A program made the position numbers and the translations under genes. Below, in pieces: positions 33,660-45,328 of a stretch of 64,000 bases of DNA. Position 1 is the first letter of the stretch; every line of letters starts with the position of its first letter. Origin of the DNA: Bisporella sp. PMI_857 (lineage: Eukaryota > Ascomycota > Leotiomycetes > Helotiales > Helotiaceae); NCBI GenBank assembly GCA_021307315.1, contig JAJSPD010000035.1, positions 248,001-312,000 of the forward strand, read 5' to 3'. The notes beneath the pieces are model-generated. The model saw only the letters and a list, made by a program, of their open reading frames with translations. It searched no databases and was not told the origin of the DNA.

Positions 33660-35323
33660 TTATGGATGCATAGATGCATGCCTCTCCAGCTTCATCTGCA
33701 CTCGCTTCTCCTCATTCTTGGTAGGATCATTCAAAGGATCACCATCTTGTCCAGGATTAGCCATCTCATACTCCAGTATCTTGATAACCTTATAGAAGAA
33801 TACCGCAATCAGACTTCCAAACAATGGACCAATCCCTATATATCATTAGCCCTTCTCTTCAGCCGCCACCCCTGAAGTAGTATGTTGAGAACTTACAGTA
33901 TATCCAGTGCTCTTTATCAAATGTTGCCGTCACAACACAAGGCCCTAAGCTCCTAGCGGGATTCAGACTGCCTCCAGTATAGAACACACCAACCATCTCC
34001 GCAATGAATAGCGCGAGGCCAATGCCCACTGGGGCAAGAAACGTAGCTTTATGCTTCTCCTTGGCCAGCATAAAAATCGTAAACACCAACTCCGCGGTCA
34101 AGATCCCCTCGATGAATACGCCCTGCACAATGCTTGTACCAGGTCCAAGTGTGGTGCGGACATTGAACTGGGTAGGGAACATTCCCAGCACCATAGCAGA
34201 GGCGGCGATACCACCGAGGATCTGCGCCACAAAGAGGCAAATAGCCCGCGGAACGGGGATAGCACCGACGAGAACCATGCCGACGGTCACGGCCGGGTTG
34301 AAAAGCCCGCCGGAGATACGGAAGAAGACCCAGACGTTGACCATGAGCGAGAAGCCGAAGATGACGGAGATGTAGAGGTAGACGGAGATATCAAACCCGG
34401 TGCTGCCACCAGTCGTAGTTCCCGCAGCCGTTCCGTTTGCTGATGCGGTTGATCCAATGTTTGCTACTTGGGTCCCGGCAAATGCGAAGAAGAGGAACAT
34501 GGTTGTGCCTACAAACTCTCCTGTGGTGGCAACGAAGTCTGCTAATGATTAGAAAGCGGTTACAGCACCGCAGGAGGCAGAACTAACGGTTCTTGACCTC
34601 ACTATTCATCCACTGCGTCCATGGCAGCCTCAAAACTTCGGCTCTCTGCTCTTTGGTCAAGTTTTTCAGATCGATAATATTCTTCCTATTATGTTTATCG
34701 TAATCATACCCGTCAATGCTCTCCTCGGAGCGCTTCCGATGGCGAGAACGCTTCGAAGGTGAATCGAGATCATCCTTGCCTCGCTCAAGGTCAAGTCGAT
34801 ACTCTCCTCGGGACTCATCAAAATACGGCTTGGAGGCGGAACCTGGTGCTTGCTTCTCCCAATCGACATTTCGATGCGACCGTGGCGGCCTAGACCGCTC
34901 GAAAGAGTCTGGATGGGCATGCGACATGTGTTCTTCTCTTCTCAGCGGAGCCCTAGAGTGATCGCGGTCGCGGTCATCATCACGATACCATCCATCATCT
35001 CTCGAGGCTCCGATTGTTCTGGATCCTCCAGAGTTCCCTTGTGTAAAACTTGGTCTTTCGCGCTCATTGTCATCGTCGGAATATCGTCGGCCTAGGTGCG
35101 TATTATTGCTAGGTCGTGGTCTGAGGCCGGGGCGTGCGTAATCCTGGCCATGAGGCTCGTCTATATCTGCAGGATGAGCATTTTCGGGAGAATACGTGAT
35201 ATTTGGAGGAAAGTAGATCCGCCGTGGAGAAGAAAGCACCTCTGGGGGCGTCGCAGGACGTTTAATTAGCTCACTGTCACTGGTCTTCTTGCCATAGTGC
35301 TGGGGAAGTTCGCTGTTTGACAT
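33660..35323 (-). CDS. Aquaporin with long hydrophilic N-terminal extension
   Basis: MIP-family channel of 517 residues. Exons: 34588-35323, 33897-34538, 33660-33835; the splices restore SEVKNHFVATTGEFVGTT and HWIYWIGPLFGSLIAVFF. Two pore motifs are intact, FNPAVTVG (about 325) and LNPARSLG (about 438), with six helices and re-entrant loops around them. About 245 residues precede the channel. They are polar, charged and disordered (many DRDR, RRE and SRP stretches), ending in the LRLPWTQWMNSEVKN segment seen in filamentous-fungal aquaporins. NPA/NPA motifs favour an orthodox water channel over an Fps1-like glycerol facilitator, but selectivity is not proven. The short cytoplasmic tail follows EYEMANPGQDGDPLNDPT. 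Confidence 0.9.
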
Positions 35324-36670
35324 CTTGTCAAAACAGAGAGAACTATGAGCCAGTCAATCAAAAGGAGATCTATTGGTAGGTTCAGAATTACTTGGCTATC
35401 AATATGCAACCTATGATAAGAATGCCAATCGTCTGTCTTTCCGGATATATCTGTATATATATCACAGGAGATATTGGATATTGATAAGTGCATGAATGGC
35501 TATTCGCAAACTAGTTATAGCCTCTACTAACTGCCCGCATATCGAGATCTCCCCCACCCATTACAACTCATGACTTCCTTGAAATATTGACTTTAACATC
35601 GAGCCACACAAGTAGAAATGGCCCATCAATCAAAACGACAACCAGGAAAGAGGCTGGGTGACCAAAGCTTAAGCTTCCAAGTAAATGCGTTATAAGAAGA
35701 TATAACTGGCTGATAACAAGACCCAGGGATCTGGCGGAAGGAATCGCCTCGTGCGCATCAATGCGCATCAACGGTTTCCCTTGCCGGAATCTTCACCGAA
35801 TTTCCCGAGGATCCAAGCGCATCCCCAACATGACGAGCTGGCCCATATTTTAAAGATGAAACACTTAATATGACGTTCGCCGCATGGGGTGGGAAACGTG
35901 GAGGCTGCGTAAAAGAGGTTGGTCAAAGTGGGCGGGGAAAGTGGAAATACGGTGGTCTCGAAGTATCGGAATTTTATATCGAAGATTGATCAACCTAGCG
36001 CCTCGCTTAAGGTTACATATTTGTTGCACCATTGCTTCGTTCAACCCCTCGATTGCAGAGGAGGACGAGGTTTCTCCATCTATCAATGAGATTAATCAAG
36101 GACGCGATCTGAAGATTCATCCACGGTTGAGTCGGGTTTAATGCTTACTATGCAAACCCGCATCATAGGTCCGTGAACCTTCTAATAGAGTTACGGTCGT
36201 AACCTGCCAATTTGAACACGGCAGTCCAGTTGAAGCGAGCCGTGAAAAGTTTATTTTACTATAAATAAGATTTTATACCCTCCATCTACAGAACACTTAC
36301 GTTGGAGAGAAGGAAAGGTCCAAACACATGAGAATAAAGTATAGCTCAATTCGTCACGTGCCGAAGTCAGGAATGATTGTCAGTAGTACCAGACAAGTAT
36401 GAGTGTAGGGAGCTGGTTCTACAGAGGCGTCAATGATGGAGGTGAATTCTTGAAGCATAACGAATAATATATCAAATGACTAGTTTACACTTGATTGAAT
36501 AGAGTTTAGCAGATATCCTTCACAGTCAGATTCAAATATAAGAGCCTCTCGCCAGATATAAGTATTTTATACGGATTCAGTAGTTTCATTTTATTTCAGT
36601 TTAACGGTGTTTCTGTATCCAAACTTGAGCTTTTCGCGTCAACTATGTCGGCAGGCGTTCTTACCCATTG
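35324..36670. other. Intergenic stretch, aquaporin promoter and 3' flank of MHYT gene
   Basis: About 1.35 kb. No supported gene; AT-rich patches near 36240-36640. Confidence 0.4.
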
Positions 36671-39265
36671 TCATCTCAATTTCATACTGATGGTGAGTAG
36701 TTCGCCAGCGTAATCGGGCACTTCTTCTTCCTTGAAGGCGACTTTCGCCATGTTGGGCTCCTCAAAACCATACGGTCTGCCTGTCATGAAGATTTCCTCC
36801 TCTATGAAACTAGCATTATCTTGCGTCAGAGTAACCAAGGGAACCACCTTGATGCTAACCTGCCGGCTAACCATGATACCACCAAGATGATGTGCACGAA
36901 GCTCTTCAAGTGTTTCATTGTTGTCCATATTCTGCCTGAATGGGAGCCTGTCACGGATTTTAAACAATCGTTGGCGAGACACATTCTTCAAATGCGATGG
37001 TTCTTCTTCAGGTAAGGGACTCGCAAGGGGCGTCTTGAAATGTTCAGTATTAACCCGAGGATCTAGATCCAATATGTTCGAAAACTCTTGATAAGTCTGC
37101 CTTGCAAATATAGCATGATCTACAGCATTTTTGTACACATGCTGATATGTTTTGAACAAGACCAATGGCGTAAACTCTAACTTCTTTCCAGGGGCGCGAG
37201 CTTGCAAGGGCGCCACCATCCTGAAGGCAAATAGTAAAGCTTTTGCTGGACGAGACCTATCTGTAGCGCCTCGGCATGGCACCTCAACAGGTGTCCCAAT
37301 GAATCGAGCATCGTTGAAAAAGCTATCATCGATTTCGTCCTTGAGCTGTTCAAGAGAGAATCTTAGCTGAGATGCGAACAGCTTTTGAATTGGTGGGGAT
37401 GCTTTAGCCCTGGCCGATTTGTTAAATGCCTTTAAGCACGTGGAAACATTTTCCGCGTCCAGTGATTTGAGGAACTCGATTTGCCATTCTTCTAAATTGC
37501 CAAGAGGTACTTGCATAGTAGGAAGCAGGTATCTTGCGTCTCGGCGAGCCAGGATTTCAAATCCTGCAGCGACAGAAGCCCGGGCACAGAAGAATCCTAA
37601 ATGAATGCCAGGCTCTAACATGTGTTTTTTTGTGGTATACAGGTACATTTCCTCAAGATCTTTTGCAAGATCTACCCGTCGGATTCGGAAAAGAGCCCCC
37701 AATATAGGAATCAGGTGCTTTATATCTGCGAACCTATAGCCAGCACCCTGAAGAGAATCAGCCTCATGCTGAGTAACCTTCCGGACCAGAAAAAGCAGTT
37801 GGCCTTTGCCAATTGCTTCCAACTCTATGCCTTCTTTTTCAAGATCCACTGAGCTGCTTCTCTTATCCATCATGAACCTATTTTGCTTCGGTTTCTGATC
37901 CGTGCTAATGATATTGTCGAAGATTATACCCAATTTGTTCAATGGCTGATGAAGGTCGTCCGCAAGGTCAGCAGCAGCCGTGCAGAACAGCTCCCTAAAT
38001 ATCAGCTGATAATCTTTGATTGGAGTCCCTTCGTCGTTTGTATAGTTGGATTCTGATCCAAACCGATTCTTGAGTCCCGAAGCGACGAGATGGTCGCGCA
38101 TGGCAGGAACTAAATCCTCGACACTTTTCCAATTGTGTGTCGTTCGCAATATCCATTGAAAGGTTGGATGCGAGTTATTAAATGTATCGTTTAATCCCTG
38201 TCACTGTTACTAGCATGTATCTCTTGTATCGGAATTCACCATCATACCTGTTCAAGGTAGGAGTTCGTGATTTTTCTGTTAGGCAAGACACCTTCTGCTG
38301 TAACCATAAGCTTCCCATCTTCGTTGAACACTGCCGTGGCAAGAACAACTTGCTGCGCTCTATGACTAGAGCGCACCTTTGCCGCCTCTTTCATAATGGC
38401 TAGCATAATGAGAAGGAAACATCCCAGTATTGACTGGCCAGTATTAAAAATTTGGAACTCAGCATTAGAAAGACTGCGCCAACTTACCAACACTACGACA
38501 ATTACAGTAGTTGCATCTCTAATCCTCTCACGCGATGGCGTCAAGTAAACATCCTTCTTCAATCGAAAGAACGTACCTATCGATGCAACCCAATACATGC
38601 CAGATACAGCACCAGCCATCAAAAATGCCGAGATTCCTCTCAACCAGAATTTTGCGTTCCAGATCGATCGCAGCCAAACGTAAATGCCCACTGCTGCAAT
38701 ATTTGTTACCACAGAGATTATGATAGCCCCTAGGACATATGGCAGATCGTAAAAACAGTCATAGTTCGTCATTTGAGCCTGTCCGCCATAATGAGCAGCG
38801 GAGTATCCTAAGCCTGCTAACGTACTGCCTAGAGCCACCCGCATGTAGTATAACTTGTCCTCTGGTCCCACAACCGCAAATGCTATCTCTGTGAAAATGA
38901 CCGGAAGAAAGAAGGACAAGGCTGTCATTCCTGCGCTGAACATAGGCTGAAGTTCAGGCTCCCCGTCTCCGAGGATAATTGCACGATTGCCAATGAATCG
39001 CATGCACCAGATCGCCATACCGCCCATGGAAAGCGCGCATCCTGACAGGAGACCCCTTGCAATTATTAGTTGCGCAAACTCACATGTGGGAGTTCTCGAC
39101 TTACCAGTTGTACCAGCCTTTAAAGTGCGTTCTTTTATGAAAAAGCTCTATGGTTGTCCACGACCCAATGAAGCAAACTATAAAGGAGAGGGCCACGATA
39201 CCAGGGGCATGTCTCCTTGACACATAACTTCCCTCTATATCCTTAAAGTCATGGATGTCTCTCAT
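36671..39265 (-). CDS. MHYT-domain membrane protein with large unique C-terminus
   Basis: Three exons are supported: 39105-39265, 38248-39055, 36671-38197 (831 residues from the chosen ATG). Splicing gives FKGWYNWGLLSGCALSMGG and SYLEQGLNDTFNNSHP. The N-terminal third has about seven membrane helices with MHYT-type features: GGMAIWCMRFIGNRAI and LGYSAAHYGGQAQM. MHYT proteins are thought to sense gases or redox through bound copper. The first motif has Arg where the pattern has the metal-ligand His. The C-terminal 500 residues are soluble with no recognised catalytic domain. The frame stays open upstream to 39355 (CQDCDPVSRIGHDD), just after a plausible acceptor (GTATAG), so a further 5' exon probably exists and this start is provisional. 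Confidence 0.75.
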
Positions 39266-40531
39266 TGTTATCTGTGATGCAGTGCTGTGGGAGGGATCAT
39301 CATGTCCAATTCTTGAAACTGGGTCGCAATCTTGGCACAATAATGCTATACCGAATTATAGGATGAAAGCCAAACGCAAATCATGGAAGATAATAGTCAA
39401 TTAACAGTCCCTCAAGGGGATTAATAGAATTGAATCTTAGGTGCATGGAGTTAGAAAGTGTTAGAACCCATAACCAAGATCTTGACAGAAAGTTTGGCAG
39501 ATCAAGTACTCTTGGGGAAGGCACGGTTTTTAAGACGTTTCCTTCGCATGTTGTGATAAAAAGCAGCTCCCCACAATCTGATGGGATATGATGCATTACA
39601 AAAATTCCAATAATTCCAATAATCCCAATTCCTACGCTTCAATATTTCCTCTATAGTCTCGAAATGAGGCATCCTTCATTCGTGGCTTCAGTTAGAAGGA
39701 ACCCACTATAGGTCTATCATTCTTCTGATATATTACAAGTCCGTGTAAATCGAGAGCAGATTTATACACCAGATGTCATAATGGTAATATATATATGATT
39801 ATTTGAGTAGCGATCACCGAATAACCATACCATGCGAAGTCTCGCTCAGTATTTCAATGGCACATAGCGTATGGCTTTGGCGCCCGAAGTAACTAGAAGC
39901 GGATAGGCACTTGATAATTTCCAACCGTGCCCGATAAGCTGCCGATGGCATGACCGATTTCCACAGTTGTGTGATTAAAGCCTTGAAGAGCGGATAAGAG
40001 ATGGAAGATAGAAAGAACTTACGGATGGTTCAGGCTTATGGTTCAAGTTATCCATGGCCAGCCCCGAAATTTATAATTAGACGCCGCTAGAAGGCATCTC
40101 CAACAGGAATCCTTTCAATAAAAAATGCAACATTTTCGCATTGCAATACACAGATATCCAAGTTTGAAATCGAAAGGGCTACCCCTCCACTATTGAAACC
40201 TGAGATAGCTGAGAAGTACGATTCGAAATGGCTTTGTCAAATAAAGCGCTCCATCCCATTCCCGTTACCTCTTTCGATTGCACCTATGCTCCACTTATTG
40301 ACAGCCTGGAGCCTAATTAACATCTAAACTAGACTATTTTCCGTACTACCCAAGTATGGAAATTTGGAAATATAAAGTTGAGCCTAAGAAAGGAAATGGT
40401 TGAATTTTGATCTGAACTGCAATGACGGGACTAACCAAAAAATACTTTATAAGAGTGACATGTCTTACTGCCTCTGCTTAACCACCAAAGAACACAATCA
40501 AACAAACACAATCACCCTTAAGAACAGGAGA
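39266..40531. other. Intergenic stretch between divergent genes
   Basis: May hide the first exon of the MHYT gene within 39265-39600. Otherwise AT-rich with no supported feature. Confidence 0.35.
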
Positions 40532-41776
40532 ATGAATCCCGTACAGAACGGTGTGGAGGCGTCCGACACTTATAATAATTGTAACAAAAAGCCTTTCTGG
40601 TTTGAAGAGCAACTGAAACACCGTGCTAAGTCAGCTGCTGAAGGAAAATTTAGACCTGTAAGTGTCCTAAACATTAAAATCTCATTTGGAGAACTTTTTA
40701 GGTCAAGAGCTATGATATATTCTATATATTCGGTATCTTGATATCATGATAAAAATGGCTCTCCCAGGGGGTGAGCTTCAAGTCTGACAATAACTGTTGG
40801 CTTAACCTATGTTTTATGAGACATACTCCTCCATCACGTATGCAGCGGCTAACAACAAGAATATACAGACAATAATCGATCCCACATGCCCTTCATTATC
40901 CCCTCTTCCTTTCATGCGCTACGAAAGAGCTGATCGCAATAAGTCAAAGAGGCAAATTGAATTTGAAACACTGGAGGCTGAATACTTTGACGACCTTCTA
41001 AGCTGGGTGGAAAGGCTCATTCGGGGAAGCCGCACAAGGAAAAAGAACTATGTTACTGGTGGGTTAGAGAATCTAATGGCAGCGCGTCGAGTGTGGGTTC
41101 AATCGAAAGTGAGGTCTCTTGGTATGTAAAATTAGCGCTGACGACTGACACCTCCCTCCTCGGTCCTATCATGAATAAGACTGACTCTTACGTAGTACGC
41201 ATACAACAGATAATCCATAAAGCATTTAGAAACATAAGATCAGCTCAAGCAAGGGCCATCGCGAAAAGGATCAAACGGCCCGCCGAAATCCCTATGAAAA
41301 TCAAGTCATTGGACGAGTTCCATCGCAAGAAAGCCGAATATCAACGAGAGTACCGAAAACTGAACAAGCATGAGAGGGATCCGACTGCGAGACGCCGCGA
41401 GAGCTGGAAAAAATTCAGTTACATTAAAAGGTTCTGCGAGATTCTGACGAGCTGTAAAGACGACACCCGGGTGCAATGGGAACGGCTTGTGCAGCTCCAT
41501 ACCGGAATTCCTCCTGAAATGATACTCGAGCCAACTTGGCGAGGAACCATCGTGAAGGTATGGCAGCCGCATTGGGGATATTTCTATAACATGGGACCCG
41601 AAGCCAAATGTCCCCTTGAGATACCATATCAGTATCCTACTCGTGATGACGGTATATCGAAGGATCCTTACAAAGTGAAAGAACTGTCATTGACAATGGC
41701 AAGTCCCAAGGGGTATTTTCCGGTACAGATCAATTTGATCCATGGTGGCCAGATGACAGAATCAGATTTTGAGTAG
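40532..41776 (+). CDS. Hypothetical four-exon protein (337 aa)
   Basis: Proposed exons 40532-40657, 40702-40732, 40846-41121 and 41196-41776. Phases agree at every junction, giving 338 codons with the stop. Donors are GTAAGT, GTATCT and GTATGT; acceptors TTTTAG, ATGCAG and CGTAG; CTTAAC sits in the second intron. The product is basic and helical, with SKRQIEFETLEAEYFDDL, RKKNYVTGGLENLMAARR and KKAEYQREYRKLNKHERD. A compact Trp/Pro-rich end follows (EPTWRGTIVKVWQPHWGYF, NMGPEAKCPLEIPYQYP). No signal peptide or membrane helix. I do not recognise the family. Codon use is more AT-rich than its neighbours, which could mean a young or lineage-specific gene. The 31-nt second exon is the least certain part. 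Confidence 0.5.
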
Positions 41777-42154
41777 TTTGGAAGCCTGGGTTCTTCCTAT
41801 ATACGATGCGTGTCTGGTACTCCAAAAAGCACATTGTTCAGGGATGAAGGAGAAAATCCATTGTGGTAAGGTTGGAAGTAGCGTATTTTGGTTATGTACA
41901 TGACATCTGCGGAAAAATTAGGTGATATTGACTCCCAATCAGATCCAAGGTATTATATGTATACTGTACTTTAAGTAATGACCAAGCCAGGTCAAATTAA
42001 GCATTTACAGATGTGCATGTGCAGCAGCCCCACTTTCGGGCACCAACCACGTGATCTTGATGTTTCATGATGGTGGTACCACCCCGCCATTACGTATTGT
42101 GCTACTACACTGATAAATTTATCTCATTTTATTTTCTACCAAGATATCTACAGC
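41777..42154. promoter_or_regulatory. Upstream region of CIA1
   Basis: 378 bp between the hypothetical gene and CIA1; presumably the CIA1 promoter. No specific site claimed. Confidence 0.4.
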
Positions 42155-43507
42155 ATGGCGACGAAAACACCCGCTCCGATGCGGCTACAGATTTTGCCTA
42201 TCTCTGTATTCAAACCCGTCGCATCCTCTAGAGCTTGGGTCTCAATTCCCAACCCAAATAACCTGCCCCTCATTGCGACGGGTACCAGCGATAAGACTGT
42301 CCGGGTTTACTCCCTTAAGAACTTCACCTTACACTCTACTCTTGAAGGAGGCCATACGAGATCGGTGCGATCAGTAGCATGGAAACCGTCGACCGGGCCG
42401 AACAAATCATTGGAAATCGCGAGCGGGAGTTTTGACGCCACAATTGGTCTCTGGCGGCGGCACGCAGACGATGTGTCGGCAGAAGACGCACGAGGAGCAA
42501 ACGGGCAAGCTTTAGAGCAGGAAATTGGGTCTCTGGGGCCACCAGGTGATAACGATGGCTCGGAAGCCGAAGAAGATTGGGGGTTTATGCTGGTGCTAGA
42601 GGGTCACGATAGCGAGGTCAAGAGCATAGCGTTCTCCCCGTCTGGACAGTTCCTGGCGAGCTGTAGCAGAGACAAGAGCATATGGATATGGGAAGAAGTA
42701 GGAGAAGAAGGCGAGGACGAGTGGGAGACGACCGCCGTCCTTCAAGAGCACACGGCAGATGTCAAATCTGTGTGCTGGAGGGAGAACGACGGCAACGGAG
42801 AGGTCCTTGCGAGCGCGAGCTACGATGACACGATACGATTATGGAAAGAAGTAGAAGAAGGTGAATGGGGTTCCTATGCGGAGCTAGGGGGAGACGAGTC
42901 GCAAGAGAGTCACCAGGGAACCGTTTGGAGTTTGGCATGGGAACCGGCAGTCAGCCAAAGATCGTTTGCGGAACCAGATGCAGACGAGCCGGGCCCAGCA
43001 AAGGTAGCCCGCCTTATGTCGAGCTCCGCAGACTGCACAATCCGGGTTTGGTCGCAGGTGCCGTCACCACCTCAGCCAAACCGCCCTTCATACTTCAACT
43101 CTTCCATACCGAGCACTATGCGTCCTGCGCCGGCAAACGAAACCTGGGTAGTCACAGCCACATTACCCAAGATCCACAACTTTCCGATCTACTCGATCGA
43201 TTGGAGCAGGAAGACCGGGCGTGTCGTATCTACGGGAGGCGACGGGAAGATCGTGGTATACGAGGAGCGAACCAAAGGCAGAACCACGGTGGGAGGGGAA
43301 ATAGAGAGGGAGTGGGTGGTGATCGGCTCTCTGGATGGCGGCCACGGGCCCTACGAAGTCAACCATGTCACCTGGTGCACAAGATATGACAGCGGCAAGA
43401 CCCAAGAGGACGAGGAGATGATCGTCACGACAGGCGACGATGGGATTGTCAGAGCCTGGGCCGTTCATGAGCTTTCTCCACCACCACCACCAGCCTCCAA
43501 CACATAG
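42155..43507 (+). CDS. CIA1: Cytosolic iron-sulfur protein assembly protein Cia1 (WD40)
   Basis: Intronless, 450 residues. A seven-bladed WD40 propeller of the CIA targeting complex (with Cia2 and Mms19), which passes Fe-S clusters to cytosolic and nuclear apoproteins. Blade ends are visible as TVRVYSL, TIGLWRRH, SIWIWEEV, TIRLWKEV, TIRVWSQV, IVVYEER and IVRAWAVHE. Diagnostic segments include HTRSVRSVAWKP, ASGSFDATIGLW, HDSEVKSIAFSPSGQFLASC and SASYDDTIRLWKE. Compared with yeast Cia1 (330 residues) it is longer because of acidic inserts between blades 2 and 3 (about 105-145) and in later blades, common in filamentous fungi. Ends in a short Pro-rich tail. Confidence 0.93.
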   Translation: MATKTPAPMRLQILPISVFKPVASSRAWVSIPNPNNLPLIATGTSDKTVRVYSLKNFTLHSTLEGGHTRSVRSVAWKPSTGPNKSLEIASGSFDATIGLWRRHADDVSAEDARGANGQALEQEIGSLGPPGDNDGSEAEEDWGFMLVLEGHDSEVKSIAFSPSGQFLASCSRDKSIWIWEEVGEEGEDEWETTAVLQEHTADVKSVCWRENDGNGEVLASASYDDTIRLWKEVEEGEWGSYAELGGDESQESHQGTVWSLAWEPAVSQRSFAEPDADEPGPAKVARLMSSSADCTIRVWSQVPSPPQPNRPSYFNSSIPSTMRPAPANETWVVTATLPKIHNFPIYSIDWSRKTGRVVSTGGDGKIVVYEERTKGRTTVGGEIEREWVVIGSLDGGHGPYEVNHVTWCTRYDSGKTQEDEEMIVTTGDDGIVRAWAVHELSPPPPPASNT

Positions 43508-45300
43508 AATAGAAGACAGATCTCTAAGAGAAGGGCAGAGTGGAGGAGAGATAATCTAGGGTTGCTGAAATGAGCGATTCTCGATATGTTGGTTTTAAAG
43601 AGATCGCTTATAGAAAGAGCCCACGACTCATGACGGTTACATCAAAGGTGTTTTGTCAAGGTGCTGTTCATCGAGATGAAGATGTATAAAAACGGATCTT
43701 ACGAAAGATGCATAGCGATTGGAGTATGGCTGCATTAGGGGGGTGTTCATGTTAGAGAAGAAAGAAAAAAAATAGATTGGTATAAAAAGCTATTTATCCA
43801 ATGGATGATGAATTACATGTCGACATCTATTCAATGCTAACGAGCGGCCTCGGCACGAAGATATCTGATATCTAGTGTAACGCTGATGAGGCACGAAGGA
43901 TTGTGTGATAGAGCATGTGCGGTGACTACATGAGAGAAAGGTTACATACAATACCGAGCCCCGAAGTCAAGCAAGAGCGCGACATGGTATGGAAAGATGG
44001 CGGACTGATGGTGAAAAATATCCTCATATTCCCTTATCTGACATCCTACCATATGTTCTTCACTTTATCTCACAGTCCATCAATCAGTAACCGCTTTCCT
44101 CAAAGCTTAGCCACGTCGTAAATACATCAATCAAGTAAATTTAAGCCAAGCTCGGCATGCGGAACCTTTCGCCACTCTAGGTAGAGTAGAATGGTTGTCT
44201 TCGCCGTAGAATATCATCCCTTCTATGTATATCATCCAGACGAAAGCTAGACTAAGCAATCCAGTATAATCAAGATCGGATGATGAACTGATAGATTATT
44301 TCGAAGAAAAAACTACGGTCTAGAGTTACATACAAGACACACATTCACAATTCCAGATAACCGTCAACCCCCTTAGTGAACTAGCTATCCTCACCGTCTC
44401 ATGACTTTGCAAGGGCTTCGCCAGGGAAACCAAACTACAGACGGCCGGATATCGGGTGCAAGGAAATGCTGAAACCCAAACATGAGCTGACTTTGACTTT
44501 CAGCGTGATCTTCGGGAAGAGACCATCCTCGAAGTTGGGGTCCATTTTGAGCAGTACAGAACCAAAAAAGAAGACCAGACGTTATACTTCGGCATCAAGA
44601 AACTCTCATGCGCCACCATGCAACTTGGATAAAATCAAAATCAAAATCAAAATAACTTCCATCTATCTCACACCAGAAAGTGGCGATTATCGTGGCCATC
44701 GCCTCGTTCCGCTGCCCCAAAAAACCCACCTTCCTCATCGCTTTGCGCCGGCATTCGAAGCTGGGAATAAGGAGAAGAAGAAGAAAAAAAAACTCGGAAA
44801 AACTCATCCAAACACTCATGTAACGTGTTCAGACTGGGAAAGTAAAACCACACGATGAAAATTTGCAGACCCAGCAGAGTGGCACGATGTGCAAGGAAAA
44901 AAAAAAGACAAAACAACAAAAAAAACCGCCGGACTACAGTAGCTTTGCACCGGATCGGGGCGGCTCGTACCCAGTGCAGCACAGTAACGCACCTTGCTGG
45001 ATACCCAAGCACAGCAACTCAAGCCTCGGAAGCGTAACTAGCAGGATGTAGAATCACGGATATGGTGATGAATAACGTAAAGGACAAACGGCCGGAACGA
45101 TGAGCGTGAGGCCTTCTCCTTCCCCTTTCGCCGCCCTGCCCGTGATTCCCAGGGCACGTGGGGAAGCTGAACACCTCCCTGTTTGCCAGATCATGTCCGC
45201 GCGCTGTGCCGCCCGCCGTAAGACTTCTGAGGGAAACTGGCTTCATTCCGGAACCTTTTTGGGCGGCGGGTCTGATGAGGGGGGAGGGACTTTCTGTGTC

Positions 45301-45328
45301 TTTTTTTTTTTTTTTTTTTTTTTTTTTT
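45301..45328 (+). repeat. Poly-T tract (28 nt)
   Basis: 28 consecutive T. No adjacent reverse-transcriptase-like or retroelement sequence was recognised, so a retroposon tail is not supported. Confidence 0.95.

Noticed and set aside
45301..45328. Poly-T as the tail of a retroposon
   Set aside because: No element body, target duplication or partner sequence could be seen next to it.
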